Of a stretch of DNA of 64,000 bases, positions 50,133-57,293 are shown piece after piece (position 1 is the stretch's first letter; every line of letters begins with the position of its first letter). The DNA comes from UBA952 sp044361535 (lineage in GTDB: Bacteria > Bacteroidota > Bacteroidia > Flavobacteriales_D > Crocinitomicaceae). The position numbers and the translations under genes are program-made. Under the pieces are notes generated by a model. That model was not told where the DNA came from. It ran no database searches and saw only the letters and a program-made list of their open reading frames with translations. The stretch spans positions 62,001 to 126,000 of the forward strand of contig JBIKIQ010000006.1 in the NCBI GenBank assembly GCA_044361535.1. Direction: 5' to 3'.

Positions 50133-51551
50133 ATGTACACTACCATAGCCGATACCCGGAGCGCAATCCAGTCGGGCAAATCTGCTTGTGAAATCACATT
50201 ACATTTTATTGAAAAAATAAAATCTAATCAACACCTCAATTGTTTTTTAGAAGTTTTTGAGGATTCATCGCTAGAACAAGCTAAAAAAGTTGATGAGAAA
50301 ATTAGTTTGGGAACACAAGGCAAGTTAGCCGGTGTGGTAATTGGGATTAAGGATAATATTTGTTATAAAAATCACAAGGTTTCTGCGAGCTCTAAAATCC
50401 TAGAAGGATTCGAATCACTTTTCACGGCAACAGTTTTACAACGCTTACTTGATGAAGACGCCATAATAATCGGTAGATTAAATTGTGATGAATTTGCCAT
50501 GGGGAGTTCAAATGAAAATAGCGCATTCGGCAATGTTTTGAATGCAGCAGATAATTCACGTGTGCCAGGAGGATCATCTGGAGGGTCTGCTGTCGCAGTT
50601 CAAGCTGGATTATGCGTTGCTTCTTTGGGTTCAGACACGGGCGGTTCAATTCGTCAACCCGCATCTTTCACAGGTACCTACGGTCTTAAACCAACTTATG
50701 GAGCACTAAGTCGTTACGGATTGATTGCCTATGCATCGTCATTCGATCAAATAGGAACTTTTACAAATAGCATTGAGGATACTCAATTGTTATTCGACAT
50801 CATGAATGGTCCGGATGAATTTGATTCTACAGCGATCCAACAAAAAATAGACACTACTCAACCTTCTACATCGAGCAAAACGATAACGTTCACAATATTC
50901 AATGAATACCTCAACGCTGAAGGTATGGACCCAGAATGTAAGTCGTTTTTAATACATGTTTTGGAGAAGTTAAAAGCTGCAGGACACACCATTAAATTCG
51001 AGTCTTTTCCCTATTTGAATGAGCTCGTTCCGTTGTATTATGTGTTAACAACAGCGGAAGCCTCATCTAATTTAGCAAGATTTGATGGTGTTCATTACGG
51101 TTATCGCAATAATGAGTCAATTGGGGTTGAGGAAACATATGTGAAATCTCGCTCTATTGGTTTTGGAAAAGAGGTGAAAAGAAGAATCATGGCAGGAACT
51201 TTCGTTTTATCTCACGGATACTATGATGCTTATTATACAAAAGCCCAGAAAGTTCGAAGATTGGTGAGAGAAAAAACGAACGAGATTCTCGCCTCTTCTG
51301 ATATTATTTTGATGCCAACAACGCCAGGAGTAGCATTTGAATTTAAATCAGTAAATGACCCTGTTCAAATGTACTTACAAGATATTTTCACTGTACATGC
51401 AAACATTAGCGGAAATCCTGCAATTTCTCTCCCTTTAGGAAAGCATTCTTCGGGACTTCCGTTTGGCATACAACTCATGGCTAATCATAAGGAAGAAGGT
51501 GTATTGCTACAAACTTCTAAATTGGTTGAAAGCATCGTTAATGCTGGTTAA
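50133..51551 (+). CDS. gatA: Asp-tRNA(Asn)/Glu-tRNA(Gln) amidotransferase subunit A
   Basis: This 472-residue amidase subunit releases ammonia from glutamine for transamidation of misacylated tRNA. The amidase-signature Ser-cisSer-Lys triad is complete: K73 (GIKDN), S148 (PGGSSGGS) and S172 (DTGGSIRQP), with the usual 75 and 24 residue spacings. gatB and gatC are not adjacent in this window. It lies 3 bases after tatA and 23 bases before truA. Confidence 0.94.
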   Translation: MYTTIADTRSAIQSGKSACEITLHFIEKIKSNQHLNCFLEVFEDSSLEQAKKVDEKISLGTQGKLAGVVIGIKDNICYKNHKVSASSKILEGFESLFTATVLQRLLDEDAIIIGRLNCDEFAMGSSNENSAFGNVLNAADNSRVPGGSSGGSAVAVQAGLCVASLGSDTGGSIRQPASFTGTYGLKPTYGALSRYGLIAYASSFDQIGTFTNSIEDTQLLFDIMNGPDEFDSTAIQQKIDTTQPSTSSKTITFTIFNEYLNAEGMDPECKSFLIHVLEKLKAAGHTIKFESFPYLNELVPLYYVLTTAEASSNLARFDGVHYGYRNNESIGVEETYVKSRSIGFGKEVKRRIMAGTFVLSHGYYDAYYTKAQKVRRLVREKTNEILASSDIILMPTTPGVAFEFKSVNDPVQMYLQDIFTVHANISGNPAISLPLGKHSSGLPFGIQLMANHKEEGVLLQTSKLVESIVNAG

Positions 51552-51574
51552 CACGTGAGTTTACTTTCTAAAAA

Positions 51575-52315
51575 ATGACCAGATATTTTTTCGAGATTTC
51601 TTACAATGGTGCGGCTTACTTTGGATGGCAACAACAAGTTGGTCAAGTAACAATACAAGAAGTCATTCAAAAAAATTTAAAAAAGTTATTCCAGAAGGAG
51701 GAAATTGACATTGTTGGTTGTGGCAGAACTGATAAAGGTGTTCATGCTAAAAATTATTATTTTCATTGCGATTTCACGCAAGAAGTTGACCCGGAAATCC
51801 TCGTATATAAGCTAAATAAAATGCTCCCTGATTCTATTTCGGTTGCAAATATTTTTCGCGTTAATTCTGATTTACACGCAAGATTTAGTGCGACAAAGCG
51901 AACCTATCGCTATTTTATTCACCAATGCAAAGACCCGTTTTTGTCTGAATTGAGTACGTATTTTCCTCATGAAATTGACACTAAAACGATGAATGAGGCT
52001 TGTAAGTCCTTACTTGGAAAGCAAGACTTTAGTTCTTTTGCTAAGATTCATACAGACGTTAAAACCCATATATGTACTGTGTATCAAGCGCGATGGTTTG
52101 AACAAGGTAATCAATTGGTGTTTGAAATCTCTGCAGACCGATTTTTGAGAAATATGGTTCGTGCAATTGTCGGTACGATGTTAGATATTGGAACAGAAAA
52201 ATTAAAAGTAGAAACTCTTCTGGAAATAATAGCACAAAAAAATAGATCCGCAGCCTCTAAATCTGTTCCAGCAACAGGTTTGTTTTTATGGAGCGTAGAA
52301 TATGACTTTAAATGA
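51575..52315 (+). CDS. truA: tRNA pseudouridine(38-40) synthase
   Basis: This 246-residue enzyme makes pseudouridine in the anticodon arm of tRNA. The catalytic aspartate is D53 in GCGRTDKGVHA. Conserved blocks include SYNGAAYFGWQQQ at the start and FLRNMVRAIVGTMLDIG near the C-terminus. Length is standard. Its stop overlaps the next gene's start as ATGA, so the small membrane protein behind it is probably co-translated. Confidence 0.95.
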   Translation: MTRYFFEISYNGAAYFGWQQQVGQVTIQEVIQKNLKKLFQKEEIDIVGCGRTDKGVHAKNYYFHCDFTQEVDPEILVYKLNKMLPDSISVANIFRVNSDLHARFSATKRTYRYFIHQCKDPFLSELSTYFPHEIDTKTMNEACKSLLGKQDFSSFAKIHTDVKTHICTVYQARWFEQGNQLVFEISADRFLRNMVRAIVGTMLDIGTEKLKVETLLEIIAQKNRSAASKSVPATGLFLWSVEYDFK

Positions 52316-52899
52316 AATATAGCATCCTTATTTTCTTTTTTCTCTATTCATATGCTGCCATTCGGTATCATGTTGGAAAGGAAATGGGTGTTGACTATTT
52401 CTTCTTTGTTTTCAATAAAGCAATTGCTTGGACTTCCGCAACCTATTTAGGATTAAGCTTATTAAAATTAAAGGCACATTTTCCCACAAAAAAAACTCTT
52501 GGTATAAGTTCCTTTATTCTAGGCCTATTCCATATTTCAATGACTTTTGTTTTGGTGTATTTAGGATTCTTTCCAAAGTACTACGATGCACAAGCCATTA
52601 GTAATGAGGGCTTTTTAATTCTCATCAGCGGGGGATTAACATTTTTGATTATGGTTTTTCCATTATTGGCCTCCTTCTTTCCTGCAACATACCCAAAAAA
52701 CTGGTTGAAACTAGGGAAGATAGCCCTTTTCATCAATTTGTTTCACCCTATCATAATCGGCATAAAAAATTGGGGTTTACCTTCAAATTGGCCATTATAC
52801 CTGCCTCCAATAACGTTACTAACCACTTTGGTTTATGGAGTTGTCCTGCTGATTTATTGGAAACAAAAAAAGGGTGTTAACACAACACCCTCAATGTAA
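52312..52899 (+). CDS. Uncharacterised polytopic membrane protein
   Basis: This 195-residue protein has about six hydrophobic helices. Histidines lie in or near helices (RYHVG at about 19, FHISM at about 74, FHPII at about 144), which loosely recalls haem-binding ferric-reductase-like or MsrQ-like membrane proteins, but the match is too weak to name it. It overlaps truA by four bases. Its last codons contain a hairpin that serves as terminator for the convergent Usp gene. Confidence 0.55.
   Translation: MKYSILIFFFLYSYAAIRYHVGKEMGVDYFFFVFNKAIAWTSATYLGLSLLKLKAHFPTKKTLGISSFILGLFHISMTFVLVYLGFFPKYYDAQAISNEGFLILISGGLTFLIMVFPLLASFFPATYPKNWLKLGKIALFINLFHPIIIGIKNWGLPSNWPLYLPPITLLTTLVYGVVLLIYWKQKKGVNTTPSM
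52864..52890 (-). terminator. Terminator for Usp gene, inside 3' end of convergent ORF
   Basis: Reading the minus strand, GGGTGTT (plus 52884-52890) pairs with AACACCC (plus 52872-52878) around a 5-base loop and then runs into seven T residues (plus 52865-52871). It is 26 bases after the Usp stop and lies within the last codons of the plus-strand membrane gene. On the plus strand no T-tract follows, so it should act mainly on minus-strand transcripts. Confidence 0.8.
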
Positions 52900-52916
52900 A
52901 AACCAATCTTATTCAA

Positions 52917-53741
52917 TTAACTAAATAACACACTTTGACCGTATCCACTAGTATCCACAGGATTAACAATAAGTGCAGGAATTTTAGCGTCATTAGTTAT
53001 AATATATTGCTCGTAATTAGCTGTAATTGCAGACAAGAAACTTGAGCGATTTAAGTTCATAATTGCAATTAAATCTGCATCTATTGACACTGCATATTTT
53101 ACAACTTCTTTATCAAAACCGCTGCTCGGTACAATTGCTGAATCCATTTCAACATTTCTTTCCGCAAAGAATCGCTTAGCAAACTGAATATTCGCTTGAA
53201 CATGATGTTGTAAGAACTCATCTGTTTCATCAGGAGTAACAACATGAACTTTTGAATTGAAATAAGTTGCCAAGTTAGAAACCATAGCTAATTTTTGCTT
53301 CGTTTCCTTGTGAAGATCCATTGGCACAACAATGTTCTTAAATCCTTCAAGTTTGATTTTTTTGTCTTGTACAATTACAAACGGAACGTCAGAATTTGTT
53401 ACTACTTTCAGTGCGTGACTACCCGTAATATGCTGCCATCCATGTGCCCCATGCGTACCCATAAAAATTAATTCGGCGTGGTGTTCTTTTGCAAAATCTC
53501 CAATATCCTCAAAAATACTTCCTAATCGCACACTTGGAATTAAATCTACCCCTAAGTGATCAAATTTTTTCACGATTTTAGCAAGGTTTTCTTCTGCCTC
53601 GGTTAAGCTTTTTTCTTTAGAAACAACGTGTAGAACATATACTTGCGCCCCAAGTGGAGCCGCTGTTCTAATTGCATGATCCAATGCATTATCAGCAATT
53701 GGTGTAAAATCGTGAGGAACAATAAATGTTTTTTTACTCAT
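52917..53741 (-). CDS. Tandem universal stress protein (two UspA domains)
   Basis: This 274-residue cytoplasmic protein contains two Usp domains. The first (about 1-142) begins VPHDFTPIADNALDHA and holds the nucleotide-loop pattern GTHGAHGWQHITGSHA, followed by VPFVIV. The second (about 145-274) begins VVPMDLHKETK but lacks the full glycine loop, ending in NYEQYIITNDAKIPALIV. The first domain may bind ATP and the second looks degenerate. The gene has its own promoter box and a hairpin terminator. Confidence 0.9.
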   Translation of the reverse strand: MSKKTFIVPHDFTPIADNALDHAIRTAAPLGAQVYVLHVVSKEKSLTEAEENLAKIVKKFDHLGVDLIPSVRLGSIFEDIGDFAKEHHAELIFMGTHGAHGWQHITGSHALKVVTNSDVPFVIVQDKKIKLEGFKNIVVPMDLHKETKQKLAMVSNLATYFNSKVHVVTPDETDEFLQHHVQANIQFAKRFFAERNVEMDSAIVPSSGFDKEVVKYAVSIDADLIAIMNLNRSSFLSAITANYEQYIITNDAKIPALIVNPVDTSGYGQSVLFS

Positions 53742-53782
53742 AATAATTTATTTTAAAACAACTTTTGTACAGAAGAGTAATA

Positions 53783-53790
53783 CAAATCTA
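53783..53790 (-). promoter_or_regulatory. -7 box before Usp gene
   Basis: On the minus strand TAGATTTG matches TAnnTTTG, 41 bases upstream of the Usp ATG at 53741. No well-spaced TTG is visible. Confidence 0.4.
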
Positions 53791-53841
53791 GTGATTTTTT
53801 CGCTTTGACAGAATAATTTAGAGATGAAATAAACATCAAAA

Positions 53842-53874
53842 TTGCAGCAATGTAAGAATCAACTTTTATCTTTA
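53842..53874 (+). promoter_or_regulatory. Candidate promoter of enoyl-CoA hydratase (TTG-N22-TATCTTTA)
   Basis: TTG at 53842-53844 precedes TATCTTTA at 53867-53874 by 22 bases; the -7 box matches 7 of the 8 consensus positions. The ATG is 15 bases downstream. Confidence 0.45.
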
Positions 53875-53889
53875 CCCTAAAATTTTAAT

Positions 53890-54669
53890 ATGTACCAAAA
53901 TATAGTAGTAGAACAACAAGGTCAAATTGCACGTATTACCATAAATAGACCTCAGCAGCTCAATGCTCTTAATAAATCTACCATTTCTGAACTTAATAGA
54001 TGCTTGACCGAACTTAACGCTTCGCCTTCAACTCGTGTGGTTATTATTACGGGCGCAGGAGAAAAGGCTTTTGTAGCAGGTGCGGACATCAAAGAGTTTG
54101 CAGACTTTTCTGTTGAAGAAGGACAAAAGTTAGCTGCAGAAGGACAAGAATTGTTGTTTACTTTCATTGAAAACATGTCAAAACCTGTAATCGCTGCTAT
54201 TAATGGTTTTGCCTTAGGGGGAGGACTTGAGCTTGCTATGGCATCACACATACGAGTGGCTTCTACAAATGCACGAATGGGTTTACCAGAGGTTTCTTTG
54301 GGAGTTATTCCTGGTTATGGCGGCACGCAGCGATTGGCTCAACTAGTTGGACGTGGCAAGGCAAACGAAATGGTTTTTACAGCAGGAATGATACATGCAA
54401 CTGATGCCCTAAAATGGGGATTGGTTAACTATGTTGAAGAACCACAAGATTTGCTCGTTAAAGCAGAAGAGATTGCAACAAAGATTATTCAAAATTCAGG
54501 CACTGCTATTTCTGCAGCAATTAGTTGTATTAATGCCAATTACAAAGACGGAGTTGATGGTTATCAAACGGAAATTACTGAATTTGGGAAGTGCTTCGGC
54601 ACAAAAGACTTTACAGAGGGAACAACAGCATTTTTAGAAAAAAGAAAAGCAAATTTTTCGGGTGAATGA
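53890..54669 (+). CDS. Enoyl-CoA hydratase/isomerase family protein
   Basis: This 259-residue crotonase-fold enzyme hydrates trans-2-enoyl-CoA in beta-oxidation or related acyl-CoA pathways. The oxyanion-hole segments AGADIKEF (about 64-70) and GFALGGGLEL (about 107-116) are present. Both catalytic glutamates of the hydratase subgroup are kept, E114 and E134, 20 residues apart as in the rat enzyme. It could pair with the acyl-CoA dehydrogenase at 32531, which is unlinked. Its stop overlaps the flippase start as ATGA. Confidence 0.92.
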   Translation: MYQNIVVEQQGQIARITINRPQQLNALNKSTISELNRCLTELNASPSTRVVIITGAGEKAFVAGADIKEFADFSVEEGQKLAAEGQELLFTFIENMSKPVIAAINGFALGGGLELAMASHIRVASTNARMGLPEVSLGVIPGYGGTQRLAQLVGRGKANEMVFTAGMIHATDALKWGLVNYVEEPQDLLVKAEEIATKIIQNSGTAISAAISCINANYKDGVDGYQTEITEFGKCFGTKDFTEGTTAFLEKRKANFSGE

Positions 54670-56120
54670 GCAATCCAATTCGTAAACTAGCCGGCCAAAC
54701 GGCCATTTATGGTTTATCGAGCATTGTAGGAAGGTTACTTAATTACCTTCTCGTTCCCTTGTATACGTATAAATTTGCCGATGCATCAGATTATGGTGTT
54801 GTATCTGAATTGTACGCATGGGTTGCATTTTTGGTTGTCTTGCTCACTTTCGGAATGGAAACCGCCTATTTTCGTTTTCGAAAAGAAACGGACGATGAAA
54901 AGGAGGTGTTCAAAAGTGGTTTCTTTACGCTTTTCATTGTAAATATTACCTTTCTTATTTTCATTTTTCTTTTCAATCAACCCATTGCTAATGCGATGCT
55001 GTTCAGTGAACATCCTGAATACATTGTTTTGTTATCATTAATTGTAGTTATTGATGGTGTTTCAGCTCTCCCATTGGCAAGGCTGAGAGCAGAAGAAAAA
55101 GCATTAAAGTTTGCTGGAATTAATTTTTCGGCAATTATCGTTAACATCGCCCTAAACCTCTTTTTTCTATTGGTTCTATTTGATCCGGCCAATCCAGAAA
55201 AAGGCGTATTTTATATTTTACTCGCCAATTTAATTTCTTCTGCGCTGAAACCACTTGTTTTAATAAAGGATTTTTTAGGGATCAGTTTTCGTCCTGATTG
55301 GAGACTTGTAAAAGGGATGCTGGTATACGCCTTGCCTTTGGTTGTTGCGGGTTTTGCTGGAATTATAAATGAAACCTTGGATCGGATTCTGTTGAAGCAT
55401 TTATTGATTACAACAGATCCTTCCGGGCTCATGTATGCGGAAGCACAAGTGGGTATTTACAGTGCGTGTTACAAATTGGCTATGTTGGTAACAATTATTA
55501 TTCAGGCATTTCGTTATGCGGCCGAACCTTTTTTCTTTGCCCAAAACAAAAATGAAAACAAGAAGCATATTTATGTAAAAGTCATGAATTATTTCATTGG
55601 ATTCTTGTGTCTTGTTTTTTTAGGTGTTACCATGAATATTGAGGTTTTGAAATATTTCATTCAAAACGAAACGTATTGGGAAGGATTAGGTGTAGTTCCC
55701 ATCTTATTGGTTGCTAATATTTTTCTTGGAATATATTACAATCAAAGCATTTGGTATAAATTATCCAACAAAACCAAATTTGGGGCTCTTATTGCAATCA
55801 TTGGAGCTATACTCACTATTGTTTTAAATGTCTTGTTTATTCCAAAATATGGCTATTGGGCAAGTGCCTGGGCAACATTGGCTGTTTATGGGTTTCAAAT
55901 GATGCTTTCCTATATTTTGGGACAAAAGCACTACCCTATACCCTACAATTTGGGCAAATTTGGGGTGTTTATGATTGGTAGTTTTAGTATTTACTATTTC
56001 TTTTCAAAAATTAATTTTGAATGGACAACAGCAAATTTGTTAGTAAAAAATTCAGGTGTAATTCTCTTTCTATGTTTCTTTTTTGTGGTTGAGAAATTTT
56101 GGAAAGAAAAACAAAACTAA
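54666..56120 (+). CDS. Polysaccharide flippase (Wzx-like, MOP superfamily)
   Basis: This 484-residue protein has about 12-14 hydrophobic helices and the N-terminal pattern of oligosaccharide flippases (GQTAIYGLSSIVGRLLNYLLVP, followed by YGVVSELYAWV). These proteins move lipid-linked oligosaccharide across the inner membrane for surface polysaccharide assembly. No glycosyltransferases are next to it, so it is separated from a typical cluster. It overlaps the hydratase by four bases and converges with the BadF-type kinase, whose stop codon overlaps its own. Confidence 0.88.
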   Translation: MSNPIRKLAGQTAIYGLSSIVGRLLNYLLVPLYTYKFADASDYGVVSELYAWVAFLVVLLTFGMETAYFRFRKETDDEKEVFKSGFFTLFIVNITFLIFIFLFNQPIANAMLFSEHPEYIVLLSLIVVIDGVSALPLARLRAEEKALKFAGINFSAIIVNIALNLFFLLVLFDPANPEKGVFYILLANLISSALKPLVLIKDFLGISFRPDWRLVKGMLVYALPLVVAGFAGIINETLDRILLKHLLITTDPSGLMYAEAQVGIYSACYKLAMLVTIIIQAFRYAAEPFFFAQNKNENKKHIYVKVMNYFIGFLCLVFLGVTMNIEVLKYFIQNETYWEGLGVVPILLVANIFLGIYYNQSIWYKLSNKTKFGALIAIIGAILTIVLNVLFIPKYGYWASAWATLAVYGFQMMLSYILGQKHYPIPYNLGKFGVFMIGSFSIYYFFSKINFEWTTANLLVKNSGVILFLCFFFVVEKFWKEKQN

Positions 56121-56962
56121 TCTTCTAATTTACTCAAGTGGTAATTAGCTAAAGAATCTATTGGTTTTCGTATAATTTGACCAAACATTAATCCCTTTTC
56201 TTTACATGCTGTTTCCAATTCAGAAGATAAAAGAGCGGCGATTGATCCCACAAAGGAAACCTCTGTTGTTGAGTAGTTAGTGAAACACAAAACATGACGA
56301 TCTAAAAATAAATCAAAACCTTTTTTGATAAGATTCTGGCAATACTCAAGTTCTTTGTTTTGAATAAGAATTGGGCTTATGGAAGCCAAAAAGACATTGG
56401 CATTTAGCTCCATATATACTTTGCGAAAAATTTCATCCTTTGAAAGGCCTAATTGACGAAGATCAACATCCATTTGCTCTGGCAAGCGCTTATAAAGAAA
56501 GTCTGTAAGAATTTGTTTGCCAAAAAAACTGCCGCTTCCCTCGTCTCCCAAAATATACCCCAATGCTGGAACTTCTTCATGAAGGGTTTTACCATCAAAA
56601 AACAAGGAGTTTGAGCCTGTACCTAAAATACAAGCAATAACATTTGTGCCTCTATACAAAGCTAATCCTGCTGCCAATAAATCATGATCTACTGAAACAA
56701 AAGCATTTTTAAAAGACGCTTTAAATCCATTCTCTACTGTTTGGTTTAATTCTCTCGAAGAACACCCAGCTCCATAAAAATAGATTTGTCCCTGTAGTGT
56801 AAGAAAATTGCTTAAAAAAGCATCGTTACTCAATGTATGAGTAATAAAATCAGCCGAGTGAAAAAACGGATTAAAACCAATGGTACTGTGATAATATCTT
56901 TCCTCTCCTTGAATGATTAACCAATCCGCCTTGGTTGAACCACTCTCTATAATAATCAACAT
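56117..56962 (-). CDS. BadF/BadG/BcrA-type ATPase, N-acetylglucosamine-kinase-like
   Basis: This 281-residue protein belongs to the ASKHA ATPase superfamily. Phosphate 1 is IIESGSTKADW at the N-terminus. Phosphate 2 is CILGTGSNSLFFDG in the middle, followed by GYILGDEGSGSFFGK, as in eukaryotic-type N-acetylglucosamine kinases found in Bacteroidota. It probably phosphorylates an amino sugar, perhaps from cell-wall turnover. A 13-base inverted repeat of the Fur-like operator type sits at 56991-57003, in its leader. Confidence 0.85.
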   Translation of the reverse strand: MLIIIESGSTKADWLIIQGEERYYHSTIGFNPFFHSADFITHTLSNDAFLSNFLTLQGQIYFYGAGCSSRELNQTVENGFKASFKNAFVSVDHDLLAAGLALYRGTNVIACILGTGSNSLFFDGKTLHEEVPALGYILGDEGSGSFFGKQILTDFLYKRLPEQMDVDLRQLGLSKDEIFRKVYMELNANVFLASISPILIQNKELEYCQNLIKKGFDLFLDRHVLCFTNYSTTEVSFVGSIAALLSSELETACKEKGLMFGQIIRKPIDSLANYHLSKLED

Positions 56963-56990
56963 AAAAACGCTTTCTTTACTTTTCGTATTT

Positions 56991-57003
56991 GCAATAATAT
57001 TGC
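56991..57003. promoter_or_regulatory. GCAA-N5-TTGC inverted repeat in leader of BadF gene
   Basis: GCAA, five bases, TTGC forms the same symmetric core as the two sites at 59594-59606 and 59625-59637. It lies between the -7 box (57021-57028) and the ATG of the kinase gene, where a bound repressor could block elongation or initiation. Expected chance occurrence of this core in the window is about one, so this copy is suggestive only. Confidence 0.35.
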
Positions 57004-57020
57004 TTTTACTTAAATTTTTG

Positions 57021-57028
57021 CAAAGATA
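57021..57028 (-). promoter_or_regulatory. -7 box before BadF-type kinase gene
   Basis: On the minus strand TATCTTTG matches TAnnTTTG, 58 bases upstream of ATG 56962. No TTG is correctly spaced. Confidence 0.4.
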
Positions 57029-57076
57029 GAAAAAAAGAAATTTTTACTAGATAGGAAAAATACGATTTGACTTAAA

Positions 57077-57292
57077 TTAATGTCCGTGGCAATGTACAAC
57101 GTGATTTCCGGTTGTATCGGAATATCCATTTGCCTCAAGTGTTTCTAATTCATCACCACATTTTTCGCCCAAAGCAACTTCGTTACCGCTCGCATCATCG
57201 TAATGACATTCGTGGCATTTGTTTTTATTACAAGATTGAATAGTTGCAGCAAGAAAAACAACCGTTCCAAAAATAAAAATAGACTTTTTCAT
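57077..57292 (-). CDS. Small Cys/His-rich lipoprotein
   Basis: This 71-residue protein has a lipoprotein signal with the modified cysteine at C21 (ATIQSC). The mature part is dense in possible metal ligands: C26, H27, C29, H30, C45, H64, H67, C68, H69 and H71, with a KCHECHYD block and a VVHCHGH end. I do not recognise a named family. The start is one base after the stop of the TonB receptor gene, so both are on one message. Metal binding or delivery to the receptor is inferred. Confidence 0.75.
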   Translation of the reverse strand: MKKSIFIFGTVVFLAATIQSCNKNKCHECHYDDASGNEVALGEKCGDELETLEANGYSDTTGNHVVHCHGH

Positions 57293-57293
57293 A

